Origin: CAITNM01 sp021298215
GTDB taxonomy: Bacteria; Pseudomonadota; Alphaproteobacteria; Paracaedibacterales; CAITNM01
Direction of reading: 5' to 3'
NCBI GenBank assembly: GCA_046309815.1
Contig: JBKCOJ010000006.1
Location: forward strand, 4,668-68,667
DNA: 64,000 bases
Position 1 is the first letter of the stretch, and each line of letters begins with the position of its first letter. The notes beneath the pieces were generated by a model. The model was given only the letters and a program-made list of their open reading frames with translations, was not told where the DNA came from and did no database searches. This document shows positions 1 to 9,055 of this stretch, in pieces. A program made the translations under genes and the position numbers.

Positions 1-115
1 GATAAATAGCGACGATATATCCATTTTTGCTTTGATAAACTGGCAGACCTAAAGCATGAATTTTAGCAATTTCTTCTATAATTGCCTCTTTATATGCTTC
101 CAAATGAGTTTTCAT
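1..115 (-). CDS. Partial hypothetical protein (N-terminal 38 residues, runs off the window)
   Basis: An open minus-strand frame starts at an ATG at 113-115 and runs off the left edge. The visible peptide begins MKTHLEAYKEAIIEE and continues with ALGLPVYQSKNGYIVAIY. It has an acidic helix followed by a short stretch that reads like a beta hairpin. Many small bacterial proteins of this build exist, some beside toxin-antitoxin or mobile genes, but the family cannot be assigned from 38 residues. No function is proposed. Confidence 0.45.
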   Translation of the reverse strand, partial: MKTHLEAYKEAIIEEIAKIHALGLPVYQSKNGYIVAIY

Positions 116-272
116 GATTTTATTTTAATTATATGAATACTACCGCACAAGTATAGCTCTTTAACAAGAAAATAACCACCTAAAAATTGAAAGATCTAAA
201 CATTACCTTGCCAAATTCACCTTTCTTTGAAATATAGAATTAAAGATAATTATTATTAGGAGAAGAATTTAA

Positions 273-797
273 ATGGGAGATGCTAAAGATCTTATTGGAA
301 TGTACGCCGCTTGTGTCGCAACAATTGTGTTTATTTGGGATGTTGCTAAGTGGTTTTATCAAAAACCGAGACTTCGTATCGAAATAAAAACAGATATGGC
401 TTTAGATCCATCTGGAAAATATTTAATCCTTGATCAAAAAAATGCATATTCTCACGACAAAAAGGGCATTGCGATTGAAATTGTAAATATGGGAAAAATG
501 CCAACAACGCTTAAATTTGTAGCTATACAGCCATATATCAAGGATTATTTCTTTAAAAGAAGCAAGAGACATACAAATCCATATATATTAAGTTTTAGTA
601 GTCAAAGTTCTGAGCTACCAAAAGTTTTAAATCCAGGAGAAATATGGTCTAGTTTTACTTTGAACCAAGCAGAAATCTTCAAATTGAAAAATCAACATGC
701 TCTTATTTTAGAAATACACCATTCTTTTTCTAAAAATCCCGCAATAAAAAAACTTATGTTTTTAGAGGACAGAAAAAGAAACTATTTGAAATTTTAA
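273..797 (+). CDS. Hypothetical protein with one N-terminal membrane segment
   Basis: A 174-residue protein preceded by the ribosome binding site AGGAGAAG, which supports the ATG at 273. Residues about 7-29 (IGMYAACVATIVFIWDVAKWF) form a single hydrophobic helix. A soluble part of mixed beta character follows (for example VNMGKMPTTLKFVAI). This resembles small proteins with a membrane anchor and an immunoglobulin-like or beta-sandwich domain, but no family is recognised. The gene stands alone, with no operon partner. Confidence 0.7.
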   Translation: MGDAKDLIGMYAACVATIVFIWDVAKWFYQKPRLRIEIKTDMALDPSGKYLILDQKNAYSHDKKGIAIEIVNMGKMPTTLKFVAIQPYIKDYFFKRSKRHTNPYILSFSSQSSELPKVLNPGEIWSSFTLNQAEIFKLKNQHALILEIHHSFSKNPAIKKLMFLEDRKRNYLKF

Positions 798-938
798 AAA
801 TCAGAAGAGAGCATACGGAAATCACTAGTTTTTCATGCATATGTAGCAACAGACTTAAACCTAACTTTGAGATGTCATAAAAGCATACGAAAAATATAGC
901 CGTATTTTATAGCTGTACGGTAATTGCAAAATTAAGAA

Positions 939-962
939 AACTCGGCTAGTTACAACCGAGTT
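939..962 (-). terminator. Rho-independent terminator of the peroxiredoxin gene
   Basis: AACTCGG (939-945) pairs with CCGAGTT (956-962) around a 10-base loop. On the minus strand the stem lies 11 bases past the peroxiredoxin stop codon and is followed by TTTTCTT, the usual intrinsic terminator layout. Confidence 0.7.
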
Positions 963-973
963 ATTTCTCTTAC

Positions 974-1561
974 TTAGCTTGCTAATCTTTCAAGGTACAA
1001 AGAAACGCTTTCATGAGTAGGACTAATAGCTGGCTTCTCTTTATTCCAATTAGCTGGGCACACTTCTCCGTGCTTTTCTACATGCTGCAATGCTTCCAGC
1101 ATTCGTAAGGCCTCATCAATACTACGCCCTAATGGTAAATCATTTACCAGTTGATGACGAACTATCCCTTGCTGATCAATTAGAAATAATCCTCGGTATG
1201 CAATGTGTTCATCACTTAAAACATCGTAGTCTTTAGCTATTTTTCCACCAATATCTGCAACCAAGCCATATTCTATTCCTTGGATGCCTCCTTTTTCTTT
1301 GGGAGTATCTAGCCAAGCCTTGTGAGAAAAATGACTATCAACACTACAACCTAAAACAACAGCTCCTAGTTTTTCAAACTCTGAGAGCTTTTCTTGGAAA
1401 GCATGCAATTCTGTTGGGCAAACAAAGGTAAAATCAAGAGGATAGAAAAATAAGATTACGTACTTATCAGCATAATCCTCGAGGCTAATTTCTTTAAATT
1501 CTCCTTTAAAAACTGCCATACTTTTGAAATTAGGGGCTTTTTTTCCGACTAATACGCTCAT
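974..1561 (-). CDS. 2-Cys peroxiredoxin (AhpC/TSA family)
   Basis: A 195-residue thiol peroxidase that reduces hydrogen peroxide and organic peroxides in the cytoplasm. The peroxidatic cysteine is C48 in FVCPTE and the resolving cysteine is C168 in EVCPANW, so both halves of the typical 2-Cys dimer are present. YPLDFTFVCP and RGLFLIDQQGIVRH are standard family motifs. The length is normal for the Prx1/AhpC group. No AhpF or thioredoxin reductase is adjacent, so the reductant is probably the general thioredoxin system (inference). It is a single-gene unit ended by the hairpin at 939-962. Confidence 0.95.
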   Translation of the reverse strand: MSVLVGKKAPNFKSMAVFKGEFKEISLEDYADKYVILFFYPLDFTFVCPTELHAFQEKLSEFEKLGAVVLGCSVDSHFSHKAWLDTPKEKGGIQGIEYGLVADIGGKIAKDYDVLSDEHIAYRGLFLIDQQGIVRHQLVNDLPLGRSIDEALRMLEALQHVEKHGEVCPANWNKEKPAISPTHESVSLYLERLAS

Positions 1562-1696
1562 TTTGTGCTTTCCTTTAATTGTTAATTGGAAAGAAATATA
1601 GCGGATAATCCTTCATAAATCACAAGAAAACCCATCAGAAAAACAGCACCATAGAAATGTCCTTTTAGAGTTTATTACAGGAATCAAAATTGTAGC

Positions 1697-3256
1697 TTAG
1701 CATTGGTCAAACGCTTCATCTTTTGGAATATTCGTATTAAAACATACAGGATCTCCAAAAATATTTCCACTATACGTTTCTTCACTGCCGTCAGAGCAAG
1801 AAGATATAGAAAGATCATTACTACTTATACAATCTCCCGTTGGTCTTTCATAGTCATGCTGACTATTCGTAACAATATTAGCCCACCATTTCCATGTGGT
1901 AATACGGCATTTTCTATGATTACATTTTTCTACGCTCTTATAGACATGTATAGAAGAAGCTCTTGGTTCATAATTATGACACGAAGAACTAGTCTCTATA
2001 AAGTAATCCACTAAGCGCCAAGATAGATGTTGGCAGTCATCATGTTGCCAAGCTCCGGGTTTTCTTATAATCGATTCTTTTTTAACGTTAGGTGATATTT
2101 TATTAATCGGCGCTGCATGTTCTAATCTACATAGGTTATCACTATTAATTACAAGCAATTGGAGGTCTTCCAAAATCCTACTATCATCAATATTTTCAAC
2201 TCTATAACACAGATGCTTTAAGACTACATCAAAAGATTGTCTGGGAGGTGTAGGAATATCTATCTTACTTCTATCTGCATGTATAAAAGTTGTTATCATT
2301 GTTCCTGTAATCGTTTTTTTACATTCTTCTCTAGCTGCCAATTCAGAAGCAAGTTGAGGAAATAAAGTAAATTTAGAGCTATGACATGTGTAATCCATAC
2401 AATTTTGATAATCAATCACAGGATCTCCTATAGGAATATAGATATCAGTAGGTGGACAAAAAACTTTTTCTTGAACTTTTTTGTATGAGCATTTTTTGCC
2501 ATCATCATGCACATACGTTATAGACGATTGCTCATCACTTGTACTATAAGGAACACACTCACCAATTCTACTTTGTCCTATTTCAGTAGAACTACTACCA
2601 ATATAAGCCATCCACTTATACATAATAGAAATGCATCGATTTCCAAGACGACAGTCAATAGCTTCTTCCACCTTTTTGCATTTACAAAAGTACCTTTTCC
2701 CTTCTTCTCCATAATAAAAATCATTCCCGCTTGCAGTAACAGTATCATAAACTGGCACTAAACAATCCTGTCCTGGCCAATTTGATATCACTCTAGAGGC
2801 ATGTGTTAATTTATAATCCTTACAAAATTCATATGGACTCGCTGGATTATTACAAAATCCTCCTTCGTAGCATAATTTTTGGTTTTGACTATTACTTTGT
2901 GCATAGCTATATCTAATTATTTGGCTAATTAAAACAAATCTCGTAATTAATTTAACCATATCCATTAAAAAAAAATAAGGATTACGATAATATGTCGGTT
3001 CCACTTTAATATAATTACGCCTTCCTGTTTTTTGCATGTCCTCTTGACTAAAATAAAAGATTGAAGGCTCACTCTCTCTAACTGCTAAAACTCCTGCTCC
3101 ACCGCTTGGATCTGACCCTGCTATTGTTAATGTTGTTGTGTGTTGTTGTACAAATCTTTCTTCAATTGCATCAGCAGGATACGAAGCCTGTAGCAGAGAA
3201 ACGAAAGAAGATACTAAAAACGCAATTAAGAAAGTCTTTCTTGGTAGATATTTCAT
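1697..3256 (-). CDS. Secreted Cys-rich protein with two related repeats and a ThiD-like N-terminal motif
   Basis: A 519-residue protein with a signal peptide at residues 1-24 (LIAFLVSSFVSLLQA). Residues 42-56 contain TLTIAGSDPSGGAG, which matches the N-terminal nucleotide/substrate loop of ThiD (HMP-P kinase); no other ThiD sequence follows. A second signal-peptide-like stretch begins at M100 (VKLITRFVLISQII...YAQ). The rest is rich in cysteine and holds two related blocks. One has the motif CRLGNRC...YKWMAYI...GEC near residue 200. The other has CNHRKC...WKWWANI...GDC near residue 450. The function is unknown. The gene may be a fusion of an unrelated 5' piece to a secreted Cys-rich protein whose original start was near 2959 (inference). 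Confidence 0.75.
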   Translation of the reverse strand: MKYLPRKTFLIAFLVSSFVSLLQASYPADAIEERFVQQHTTTLTIAGSDPSGGAGVLAVRESEPSIFYFSQEDMQKTGRRNYIKVEPTYYRNPYFFLMDMVKLITRFVLISQIIRYSYAQSNSQNQKLCYEGGFCNNPASPYEFCKDYKLTHASRVISNWPGQDCLVPVYDTVTASGNDFYYGEEGKRYFCKCKKVEEAIDCRLGNRCISIMYKWMAYIGSSSTEIGQSRIGECVPYSTSDEQSSITYVHDDGKKCSYKKVQEKVFCPPTDIYIPIGDPVIDYQNCMDYTCHSSKFTLFPQLASELAAREECKKTITGTMITTFIHADRSKIDIPTPPRQSFDVVLKHLCYRVENIDDSRILEDLQLLVINSDNLCRLEHAAPINKISPNVKKESIIRKPGAWQHDDCQHLSWRLVDYFIETSSSCHNYEPRASSIHVYKSVEKCNHRKCRITTWKWWANIVTNSQHDYERPTGDCISSNDLSISSCSDGSEETYSGNIFGDPVCFNTNIPKDEAFDQC

Positions 3257-3956
3257 GAGTTGTGTCTCAAAAATCTAAACTGCTGAAATTATACAAAAAG
3301 CCTTCATTAAAAGCAGCACGTGAAAATTGAAAAAAATTTCACTTCTAGAGTATTACTTAAGTGTGTGTTAGCTTATCCGATAAACCTAATTGCTAGTCAG
3401 CTCAAGAAACTAATTACAGCAAATTTAAAAGTAAATAGTCTCTCTGCTACTATCCGGATTATTTTGGAAAATGTTTTGATTCATATGCTTCTAATGTCGA
3501 TATAGGGCCATTGGCTTGCCGTTCTCATGAAAACCAATCAGATTGTTATCATGACGCGGTCTTATAATTTTAATGTTATACTACTTATAGTCCATCCACT
3601 TGCTAGCTTGCTGTTATATGAAATAGACAAATTGCTTTAGAGAAAACTAATGTGGCTAAATTAGCTCAATATAATTTGGCCGTTTACAATTTTTTGTCAT
3701 AAACAAGTGCAATGAATGTTATTTTTACCATAGGAAGTTCATTTTGTGTAATTGCCTGGCACACATGAAAGATACTTTAAAAATACATTATACTCATTTA
3801 GATATTGGAAAATGAACTGAACCTTTTATCCCAACCTTCTTTCGGCATTACACGATCAGCTTTTGAAAATGATATATGGAAAATTGAACTCGTCTTTGAC
3901 AAATGGCAGCTGAAAATTTTTATTTATAGCTGTCTCCTAAATTATAATTTAGTGGA
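3257..3956. other. Gene-poor stretch left of the transposon
   Basis: About 700 AT-rich bases lie between the Cys-rich gene and the left transposon end. A 61-codon frame at 3320-3505 has no good ribosome binding site or recognisable motif. No RNA gene, IS end or repeat was seen. It may hold decayed coding sequence. Confidence 0.4.
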
Positions 3957-4090
3957 TGTCATTTTCAGAAGACATTTGCAGTAGAAAGGCAATCAATTTG
4001 CCAAATCGCACTTCACTTCTGAATGCAGGATTTACCAGGAGGCCTCTTCAGTAGTATATAATTATATCGGAAGTCTTATGCAGTGGACAT
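3957..4090 (+). repeat. Left transposon end: terminal inverted repeat plus internal transposase-binding repeats
   Basis: The 25-bp terminal repeat occupies 3957-3981. The motif CAGAAG-n(4-5)-TGCAG occurs at its inner part (3966-3981). Related copies lie near 4016 (CTTCTGAATGCAG) and near 4070 (CGGAAGTCTTATGCAG). In Tn5053-type elements such repeated ~19-bp sites bind the TniA transposase, so this block is read as the transposition end. The tniA start codon at 4100 follows directly. Confidence 0.8.
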
Positions 4091-4099
4091 TAGACTCAG

Positions 4100-5776
4100 A
4101 TGTCTTCAAATGAGCTCATAGAAGAAAGTGGCACTATTAAATTGCCTGATGAGGTTTGGGCAGAAGCACGTCGTCGTGCCGAAATTATTGCTCCTCTTAC
4201 CCAACATAAAACTGTTTCTACAAGAATAGCAAAGGACGCAGCTCAAAAGCTTGGGCTGTCAGAAAGAACAATTTACAATCTAGTAAAAATTTGGAAAGAA
4301 AGCGGAAGTTCTGTTCCTGCTTTAGCCCCCAAAAAATCAGATGGAGGGCGAGGTTGCGGTCGCATACCTAGCAATATTGAATCAATTATTTCAATGGCTA
4401 TAGCTGATACTTACCTTACCAATCAAAGACTCAGCGTTGCTGTTTTAATGAGAACAATAAAAGAACGCTGCCGAAAAGCTAACCTTTCTTCACCCTCACT
4501 CAATACAATAAGATCTCGGATTAATACTTTAAAACAACATGACATACTTGAAAAAAGACAAGGAAAAGAAGCCGCCAAGCATTTAAATCCACTAGAAGGT
4601 CATTTTCCGGAAACCAAAGGGATATTAGATGTTGTACAAATAGACCATACTCCCGTTGATTTAATTATCGTTGATTTTCACACGCGTCAGCCTATAGGTC
4701 GGCCTTGGCTAACAATTGCCATCGATGTTTATAGCCGTTGTATTGTTGGATTCTGTTTAACTCTTGAACCTCCTTCTGCCGTATCAGTAGGACTTTGTTT
4801 GGCTCATGCTGTTATTGATAAACGTCCCTGGCTAGAAAGCCTAGGAATTGAAACTGAATGGCCTATGTCAGGAAAACCAAAATCTCTTTATGTTGATAAT
4901 GGAAAAGAATTTCATAGCGAGGCTTTGCGTCGTGGTTGTGAGGTTCATGGTATAAAAATTAGTTACAGACCTGTTAGAACTCCACATTATGGGGGAATCG
5001 TCGAAAGAGTTATAGGGACCTTGATGAAAATGGTTCATGAGCTTCCTGGTACCACATTTTCTAATGTGGTTGAGAAAGGCCAATATAACTCGGAGAAAAA
5101 AGCTTCTTTAACTCTTTTAGAGTTAGAAAAATGGTTTGTATCTGCTATTTCCTATTACCATTCCTCTCTTCATTCTGGGATTAAAGAGACGCCTGCGGCT
5201 TGTTGGGATAGATCTATAAATTCGGAACAAGCGATTTTTAGAGTGAGTAATCCCAAAGCCTTTTTGGTCGATTTTTTACCTATAGTTCGTAGACGAATTC
5301 AACGACAAGGGTTTGTCATTGATCATATTGCTTATATGAGTCCAGCTCTTAAACTATGGATTAATGAAAAGAATCGTGGCTACATATTTATCATTCGCCG
5401 TGATCCAAGAGACTTAAGCAGAATATACGTTCTTCATCCAAAAGAATCACATTATATAGAAGTTCCGTATCGGACGTTCTCTAACCCAGCTGTAACTCTT
5501 TGGGAGCATAAAGTTGCAGTTAAAAAACTGAAAGATGAAGGTAAAAAATCTATAGACGAAGAAGCAATTTTTAAAAGCATACAAAAAATGAGAGAGATAG
5601 CTAAAAATGCGATCACTAAAACTAAGTCAGCGCGTCGTACTGTTACTCGTTTAAAGCATTTAGAGTCTTCGTCTGTAAATACAGACAAAGGCTCTTTGCT
5701 GGTGCCACCAGTTGATTCTTTATCAACTTCAAAATCCAGATCCATAAAACTTTTTGATGAAATAGAGGAATGGTGA
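4100..5776 (+). CDS. tniA: TniA-type DDE transposase of a Tn5053/Tn402-family transposon
   Basis: A 558-residue Mu/TnsB-like transposase that cuts and joins the transposon ends. An N-terminal helix-turn-helix part (residues about 45-75, KLGLSERTIYNLVKIWK) precedes a retroviral-type integrase core. The catalytic triad is visible as D in VVQIDHTPVD (about 183), D in YVDNGKEF (about 264) and E in YGGIVERVIG (about 301). A Mu-transposase C-terminal beta-barrel region and a basic tail follow. Its stop overlaps the tniB start by 7 bases, so the two are translationally coupled. The length matches family members and no lesion is seen. Confidence 0.93.
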   Translation: MSSNELIEESGTIKLPDEVWAEARRRAEIIAPLTQHKTVSTRIAKDAAQKLGLSERTIYNLVKIWKESGSSVPALAPKKSDGGRGCGRIPSNIESIISMAIADTYLTNQRLSVAVLMRTIKERCRKANLSSPSLNTIRSRINTLKQHDILEKRQGKEAAKHLNPLEGHFPETKGILDVVQIDHTPVDLIIVDFHTRQPIGRPWLTIAIDVYSRCIVGFCLTLEPPSAVSVGLCLAHAVIDKRPWLESLGIETEWPMSGKPKSLYVDNGKEFHSEALRRGCEVHGIKISYRPVRTPHYGGIVERVIGTLMKMVHELPGTTFSNVVEKGQYNSEKKASLTLLELEKWFVSAISYYHSSLHSGIKETPAACWDRSINSEQAIFRVSNPKAFLVDFLPIVRRRIQRQGFVIDHIAYMSPALKLWINEKNRGYIFIIRRDPRDLSRIYVLHPKESHYIEVPYRTFSNPAVTLWEHKVAVKKLKDEGKKSIDEEAIFKSIQKMREIAKNAITKTKSARRTVTRLKHLESSSVNTDKGSLLVPPVDSLSTSKSRSIKLFDEIEEW

Positions 5777-6690
5777 TGACGAATGAGAATGCTTTGGACT
5801 TATCCCATCTAACACCTACAGCGCAAGCTGCAGCACTCTTACCTAGCTCAGAGAGAATTGCACGTATCAGAGCAGACCGTTGGATTGGTTATACTCGGGC
5901 TCGCCAAGCTATTGAACAATTGGAGGATTTATTTACTTGGCCAGACAGGCAACGCATGCAGAATATGTTACTTATTGGGCCAACGAATAATGGCAAATCA
6001 ATGATTATAGAAAGATTTCGGCGGCAACATTTATCTTACGTTAGCGAAGATGGGGAACAAGAAATAATTCCTGTTTTGGTCGTGCAAATGCCCTCTGATC
6101 CTTCGATTGGTCGTTTTTATACAATGTTGCTTTACGCTCTTAACTCTCCACTTATGCCAAGGATGCGTGTTTCTGATCTAGAGCGTCTTTCATTAAGATT
6201 AATGAGACTAACAAAAGTTAGAATGCTTGTCATAGACGAGCTTCATAATATGTTAGCTGGTGGTTCACCATTGCGAAATGAGTTCTTAAATTTATTAAGA
6301 TTTCTTGGTAACGAGCTTCGCATCCCCCTAGTTGGAGCTGGTATAGAAGATGCTTATCGAGCAATTCGAACAGATGATCAGCTTGAAAACCGTTTCAAAC
6401 CTTTTGTTCTTCCTCGTTGGAATGATAATGAAGAATTTCTTTCTTTGCTTGCAAGTTTTTCTGCTTCTTTCCCTTTACGCCAGCCTTCTCATTTACATAA
6501 CCAAGATATGGCGCGATATATACTGACCCGTACCGAGGGAACAATTGGGGAAGTTGCAACTTTATTAACTCAAGCCGCTATAGCAGCTATAGAATCAGGA
6601 GAAGAGTCAATTAATGCTAGAATTCTTTCCATCGCTGATTATGACAGTCCCACCGAGCGCCGTAGAAAATTTGAGCGTGAGATATCCTGA
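5770..6690 (+). CDS. tniB: TniB AAA+ transposition ATPase
   Basis: A 306-residue AAA+ ATPase related to TnsC and MuB that selects target DNA and activates the transposase. Walker A is IGPTNNGKS (residues about 69-77) and Walker B is MLVIDELH (about 152-159). A sensor-like arginine-rich segment lies near ENRFKPFVLPRW. The GTG at 5770 overlaps the tniA stop; the next codons are ATGACG, so translation may start at 5776. The tniQ start overlaps its last base. It appears intact. Confidence 0.92.
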   Translation: MVMTNENALDLSHLTPTAQAAALLPSSERIARIRADRWIGYTRARQAIEQLEDLFTWPDRQRMQNMLLIGPTNNGKSMIIERFRRQHLSYVSEDGEQEIIPVLVVQMPSDPSIGRFYTMLLYALNSPLMPRMRVSDLERLSLRLMRLTKVRMLVIDELHNMLAGGSPLRNEFLNLLRFLGNELRIPLVGAGIEDAYRAIRTDDQLENRFKPFVLPRWNDNEEFLSLLASFSASFPLRQPSHLHNQDMARYILTRTEGTIGEVATLLTQAAIAAIESGEESINARILSIADYDSPTERRRKFEREIS

Positions 6691-7889
6691 TGGTTGGTCG
6701 GTGGCCACTTCATCCGAAACCTTATGCTAATGAGGCTCTATCTTCATGGATTAATCGACTTGCAGCAGCTTATGATATAGATCCCATTGCGTTTTTAGGG
6801 TTTGAATTTAATTATCTTATAGAGAGAGAAGAATTTGAACTTATTGATCTTAATCCTCCTTATCGATTACTAGAGGGATTAGCAGAACGCACAAACATCG
6901 AGATTTCTGAAATAAGAGCTTTAACGGCTCAATCTTATGTTCCTTTACTCATAGATAGTTTGGCTCCTATGCCTGGATACTATGCAAATTATGCGTACCA
7001 GTTTAATTTGATTCTTTCCCGGAAAAAACCTATGGATAGGAACGTAGAAGAGTGGATTCCGTGGTTCACCATAAAACGCTTTTTAAAAACGCATGGATGC
7101 AAAGCATGTATTGATGAAGATAAGCAAGCTTATATACGTTTGCATTGGCGCTTCCCTTGGATGATGAGTTGCCCAAAACATGGTCTTCTTCTTAAAGAAG
7201 TTAGCTTATTTTCGTGGTCTTTAGATCGAAAGGTACAAGCTCTTTGGGCTGAAGGTGCAGAACAAGCTCAAGAAGCCCCAGAGACATTGGTTTGTATGGA
7301 TGCTATTACTTTAAAAGCAGTGACATTAGGTACAACCAATGTTCCAGCCGGAAATATGCATGGAGGTGTTTGGCTAAGGATGTTAAGAGTACTTTTAGAA
7401 GAACTAAGCCTACCTGCTTCTTTGTTGCCTTCTCAAATTCGTCATTTAGTGGAATCCTTTTGGAAGGAAATTAACTTGCCATTCCGATATAGCCTTTCAA
7501 AGTGGCGACCATTCGAAGAATACAAGCAAGAATCACAATATGTTCTAATGCATTTAGCTTCTCTAATTTTTAAGGCTGCATGTGACCGTCAACCCTCATT
7601 GCCTGATAGTTTAGTTAAACCATTTGCTTCTATTCCAATTTCTAAGAAAGACTTAGCTTCTTTTTATGCTGAACCAAAACCTTTTCCTGAGTTAGGCAAA
7701 GTTAATGATACACCATGGGGTAATTTCAACCTATTAGTGGAAAAAGTAATAGAAGAAATGCGTAGAAATCCTGAAGAGGTAAAACGTTTCCGTCGAATGA
7801 TATTCTCTTTTAGCGGATCTGAAGAAGCTCGAAGAAGACTAGATGATAATTTAAGAAACCTTGGTATTGAAGTTGAGAAAGAATTTTAA
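6690..7889 (+). CDS. tniQ: TniQ transposition protein
   Basis: A 399-residue TniQ-family protein. The N-terminus carries the family opening (PLHPKPYANEALSSWINRLA). A zinc-binding cluster lies around residues 132-163 (C-x2-C in HGCKACID, then C-x2-H in SCPKHGLL). TniQ/TnsD relatives help choose the target and bridge target DNA to the TniB-type ATPase. It overlaps tniB by one base and is the last gene of the tniABQ unit. The length is normal for the family. Confidence 0.9.
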   Translation: MVGRWPLHPKPYANEALSSWINRLAAAYDIDPIAFLGFEFNYLIEREEFELIDLNPPYRLLEGLAERTNIEISEIRALTAQSYVPLLIDSLAPMPGYYANYAYQFNLILSRKKPMDRNVEEWIPWFTIKRFLKTHGCKACIDEDKQAYIRLHWRFPWMMSCPKHGLLLKEVSLFSWSLDRKVQALWAEGAEQAQEAPETLVCMDAITLKAVTLGTTNVPAGNMHGGVWLRMLRVLLEELSLPASLLPSQIRHLVESFWKEINLPFRYSLSKWRPFEEYKQESQYVLMHLASLIFKAACDRQPSLPDSLVKPFASIPISKKDLASFYAEPKPFPELGKVNDTPWGNFNLLVEKVIEEMRRNPEEVKRFRRMIFSFSGSEEARRRLDDNLRNLGIEVEKEF

Positions 7890-8050
7890 AAAGAGATTTA
7901 TAACTTCTACTTTTTATAACGTTTGTACTACTTAGTATAAATAACGGGTTTAATGACAAATTTGAGGATGCTTATTCTGTCACTTTGGCTTGTACTGTAA
8001 ACGATCGTTTGTTTACCGCCGTATTTTATACAATTTGGTGGGATGTATCT
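7888..8050 (+). promoter_or_regulatory. Resolution (res) site region of the transposon
   Basis: This sits between tniQ and the resolvase unit, where Tn5053-type elements carry res. It contains imperfect dyads expected for resolvase subsites, such as TACTACTTAGTA within 7924-7940 and the perfect palindrome AAACGATCGTTT (7999-8010). GGTGGG/CCCACC arms lie near 8040 and 8070. About 100 bases (7888-7987) recur, inverted, just outside the right transposon end (10462-10562), with a 20-base block identical. This second copy supports the view that it is a functional site rather than plain spacer. Confidence 0.7.
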
Positions 8051-8134
8051 ATTACAGACGTTTCCCACCTTGTGTGTTTTATCATTTTGTTTTATTGGTA
8101 ATAAATAGTTTTACATTTTTAAGAATAATTCATC

Positions 8135-8350
8135 ATGACCGAATTCATGTTACGACCAGATGCAAAAAGACGCGTTTCACTTGGAGAACTTGCCAAAGGT
8201 GTCAGTAGTTATAAAGTCACGCAAGGAGACAATGGACAAGTTACACTTACTCCCTATACCGAAATCCCCTACTCTGAAAAATGGATTTTTGAAAATCCCG
8301 AGATATTAGAAGAATTCAAAAAGCATCTTGAACAAAAGCAAGCAGCATAA
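8135..8350 (+). CDS. Small AbrB/MazE-like antitoxin-type protein
   Basis: A 71-residue protein between res and the resolvase gene. The pattern KRRVSLGELAKGVSSYKV...GQVTLTPYTEIPYSEKWIFENPE resembles swapped-hairpin AbrB-like antitoxins, in which a Lys/Arg-Arg-(I/V)-(S/T)-Leu-Gly strand is followed by an 'IP..E.W...NP' helix. No toxin gene is next to it. The resolvase start is 13 bases downstream, so the two are probably co-expressed and this protein may regulate the resolvase promoter (inference). Confidence 0.65.
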   Translation: MTEFMLRPDAKRRVSLGELAKGVSSYKVTQGDNGQVTLTPYTEIPYSEKWIFENPEILEEFKKHLEQKQAA

Positions 8351-8363
8351 ATAAGGGATTTTT

Positions 8364-8981
8364 ATGTTTGTTGGTTATGCTCGTGTTTCAAAAGATGATG
8401 GATCGCAAGTTCTTGATCCGCAAAAAGATGCCTTGTTTGCGGCAGGTGTGTTGTCAGAACATATTTATGAAGATTATGCCAGTGGAAAAAAGGATGATCG
8501 ACCTGGACTCAATGCTTGTTTAAAAGCACTGCGTAAAGGAGACACGTTAGTCGTGTGGAAACTCGATCGCTTAGGACGCAACCTTAAGCATCTCCTCACC
8601 ATCATTGATGATCTCGAAAAGCGTGAAGTTGGGTTAAAAGTCCTAACTGGTCAAGGCGTCAATATTGATACCACTACTCCCAATGGCAAGTTGGTTTTTG
8701 GTATTTTTGCTAGCATTGCTGAATATGAGCGTACGCTCATTAGTGAACGCACCAAAGCTGGATTACAATCAGCACGAGCTCGTGGTCGCAAAAGTGGTCG
8801 CTCGCATAAGATGACGATTCCTAAACTACGCCTTGCACAGGCGGCGATGAGCCAGCCTGGAACTAAAGTCGCTGATTTATGTAAAGAATTAGCCATTACG
8901 CGTCAAACCCTTTATCGATATGTAACACCTAAAGGACAATTGAGATTTGATGGCCAAAAATTTTTAAATATTCACGTATGA
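8364..8981 (+). CDS. tniR: Serine resolvase TniR
   Basis: A 205-residue small serine recombinase that resolves cointegrates at res. The catalytic serine lies in YARVSKDD (S9). The conserved stretches VWKLDRLGRNLKHL, GKLVFGIFASIAEYERTLISERTKAGL and the C-terminal Hin-type helix-turn-helix (KELAITRQTLYRYV) are all present. The ATG is preceded by AAATAAGGG. It lies downstream of the res region, as in Tn5053-family transposons. Confidence 0.93.
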   Translation: MFVGYARVSKDDGSQVLDPQKDALFAAGVLSEHIYEDYASGKKDDRPGLNACLKALRKGDTLVVWKLDRLGRNLKHLLTIIDDLEKREVGLKVLTGQGVNIDTTTPNGKLVFGIFASIAEYERTLISERTKAGLQSARARGRKSGRSHKMTIPKLRLAQAAMSQPGTKVADLCKELAITRQTLYRYVTPKGQLRFDGQKFLNIHV

Positions 8982-9055
8982 ATTGCCTAAAAACTAAAGT
9001 ATTGTTTTTACCGAAAGCATTTACACATTCAGAGATAACTAGGTGAAAAACAAAC

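Noticed and set aside
1703..2761. Plus-strand frames at 1703-2014 and 2507-2761
   Set aside because: They lie antisense to the Cys-rich gene, have no ribosome binding site and low-complexity Ile/Arg/Thr composition; treated as chance frames.
3320..3505. Possible 61-codon gene
   Set aside because: No ribosome binding site and no recognisable fold; in a decayed AT-rich gap.
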